Below, in pieces: positions 5,246 through 6,071 of a DNA stretch of 6,071 nt. Each line of letters opens with the position of its first letter. Positions within the stretch are counted from its first letter, which is position 1. The position numbers and the translations under genes were made by a program. The notes beneath the pieces were generated by a model. That model had not been told where the DNA came from and made no database searches. It saw only the letters and a program-made list of their open reading frames with translations. The DNA comes from CAVPGH01 sp046726955. Its GTDB lineage: Bacteria; Acidobacteriota; Vicinamibacteria; Fen-336. The stretch lies in contig JBKPBQ010000398.1 in assembly GCA_046726955.1 (NCBI GenBank), positions 1 through 6,071 of the forward strand. The letters run 5' to 3'.

Positions 5246-6036
5246 CAATGACCTTCTTCGGCGGCGGCCGGGCCGCTCGACGGCGCCGGCTTCAAGAAGC
5301 GGCTCAGCGCGAGAACGGACGCGGGCACGGCCGCGCAGAAGCACTCGCCCTGCACGAGCTCGATGCCGGCGGCGGTGACCGCGCGCAGGTCGTCGAGCTC
5401 CTCGACGCCCTCGGCCACGACCCGCGAGCCGAATCGCGAGGCGAGCTGCTGGATCGACTCCAGCACGGCGCGGCGCAGGGGATCGCGGTGGCAGCCCGCG
5501 GGGAAGTAGCGGTCCACTTTCAGGTAGTCCGGGCGCGAGTCGAGGATCATGCGGTAGTTCGAGTAGCCGAGGCCCACGTCGTCGAGGGCGATGCGCGCTC
5601 CGCACTCCCGGACCTCCTCGAGGGCGAGGAGGAAGCTGCGGCCGTCCCAGGGTGGTGCGTGCTCGACGATCTCCACGGTGAGGCGGTCGAGGGAGACGCC
5701 GTTTCCCCTCGCCGTCTCCGCGAGGAAGGCGACGAAGTCCCGGACGCGGCCGAGGTTGGAGGCGTGCACGTTCACCGAGAGGCGGGTGAGCCCGGGCAGC
5801 TCGCGGACGGCGGCGAGGGCCGTGCGCACGCACGCGCGGTCCACCAGGCTCTCCTCGCGCTTGCGGCGCACGTAGTCGAAGAGGATCTCCGCGCTCTCCA
5901 GGTTCGTCCCGCGCGGCCCGCGCATCAGGCACTCGACGCCGTGGAGCCGCCAGTCGTCCCCGTGCACCTCGACGATGGGCTGGAAGCGCACCGAGAGCCC
6001 GCCCGGCTCGAGGATCACGTCCAGCAGGTCCTTCAC
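5245..6036 (-). CDS. Stand-alone EAL-domain cyclic-di-GMP phosphodiesterase
   Basis: This 263-residue protein is essentially one EAL domain, the family that hydrolyses c-di-GMP to pGpG using two metal ions. The landmarks appear in order: FQPIV (18-22), ECLMR (35-39, the EAL signature with Cys in the middle), SVNV with Asn89, VEIVE with Glu122, LDDVG with Asp152-Asp153, LKVD with Lys173, VVAEGVEE with Glu209 and Glu212, and VQG with Gln229. All metal-binding and catalytic positions I would expect are present, so it is predicted to be active; the A-to-C change does not touch the catalytic Glu. There is no GGDEF, PAS, REC or membrane segment, so control must come from partners or expression. A Pro/Ala-rich tail (250-263) follows the domain. 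The GTG start has a good ribosome site and overlaps the previous stop; the stop overlaps the cheD start. I infer it lowers c-di-GMP in connection with the neighbouring chemoreceptor. Cytoplasmic. Confidence 0.93.
   Translation of the reverse strand: MKDLLDVILEPGGLSVRFQPIVEVHGDDWRLHGVECLMRGPRGTNLESAEILFDYVRRKREESLVDRACVRTALAAVRELPGLTRLSVNVHASNLGRVRDFVAFLAETARGNGVSLDRLTVEIVEHAPPWDGRSFLLALEEVRECGARIALDDVGLGYSNYRMILDSRPDYLKVDRYFPAGCHRDPLRRAVLESIQQLASRFGSRVVAEGVEELDDLRAVTAAGIELVQGECFCAAVPASVLALSRFLKPAPSSGPAAAEEGH
5252..5258 (-). promoter_or_regulatory. Ribosome binding site of the cheD-like gene
   Basis: AAGAAGG sits six bases before the ATG at 5245, within the last codons of the EAL gene. It decides the start: the frame stays open far upstream inside the EAL gene, but the ATG in the TGATG overlap has this site and gives a CheD of normal length. 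Confidence 0.6.
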
Positions 6037-6071
6037 TGCGCCCTCCGGTCGAGGAGGGCGAACACGATCTG
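6033..6071 (-). CDS. 3' end of an unidentified upstream gene (partial)
   Basis: The last twelve codons of an open frame enter from the window edge and read QIVFALLDRRAQ before a TGA at 6035-6033. That TGA overlaps the GTG start of the EAL gene in a GTGA arrangement, the usual sign of translational coupling, which is the main reason to treat it as a real gene end. The tail is amphipathic and could finish an alpha helix, but it is too short to assign a family. It is presumably the preceding gene of the same chemotaxis/c-di-GMP operon. Confidence 0.5.
   Translation of the reverse strand, partial: QIVFALLDRRAQ
6041..6046 (-). promoter_or_regulatory. Ribosome binding site of the EAL gene
   Basis: GGAGGG lies four bases before the GTG at 6036, inside the end of the preceding gene. 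It supports the GTG start, since no ATG gives a sensible N-terminus ahead of the EAL domain. Confidence 0.6.

Noticed and set aside
5246..5932. Long N-terminal extension of the cheD frame through the EAL gene
   Set aside because: The extension is an Arg/Pro-rich shadow of the EAL gene; the ATG in the TGATG overlap has a good ribosome site and gives the family's usual length.

Overview
This is a GC-rich bacterial window in which every gene I can support lies on the minus strand, so it reads from the high-coordinate end down. No tRNA, rRNA, CRISPR array, insertion sequence or integrase is visible. The high GC, the chemotaxis genes, and a group-specific-looking sigma factor paired with a membrane zinc-finger/TPR protein suggest a free-living, probably motile Gram-negative-type bacterium. 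Acidobacteriota or a myxobacterial-type lineage would fit, but the phylum is an inference.

Region A (6071 to about 1945) is a tightly packed signal-transduction operon. In transcription order it holds the last 12 codons of an unknown gene, a stand-alone EAL c-di-GMP phosphodiesterase, a CheD-family protein, a transmembrane methyl-accepting chemotaxis protein (MCP), a CheW adaptor, and a small secreted PstS-like binding protein. The first three genes overlap by 4 bases (GTGA) and 1 base (TGATG). Later gaps are 13, 7 and 30 bases. An 8-bp GC-rich hairpin lies just past the last stop codon. No cheA, cheR, cheB or cheY is inside the window. The binding protein could present a ligand to the MCP, CheW would link the MCP to a CheA encoded elsewhere, CheD would act on or bind the receptor, and the EAL protein ties the unit to c-di-GMP.

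Region B (1970 to 1598) is about 370 bp without a convincing gene. It probably holds the end of operon A and the promoter of the next operon.

Region C (1597 to 1, running off the window) is a translationally coupled pair: an ECF-like sigma-70 factor, and a protein with an anti-sigma-type zinc motif, one membrane helix and TPR-like repeats, whose C-terminus lies outside the window.

The most notable observation is that the CheD homologue has Ser where the catalytic Cys should be, and Ala where the conserved Thr should be, while keeping the rest of the fold signature and the His. It may be a non-deamidating, scaffold-type CheD. Other points worth attention are a C-terminal DFTRF on the MCP that resembles a CheR/CheB-tethering pentapeptide, the PstS-like protein inside a chemoreceptor operon, and the sigma/zinc-finger/TPR pair.
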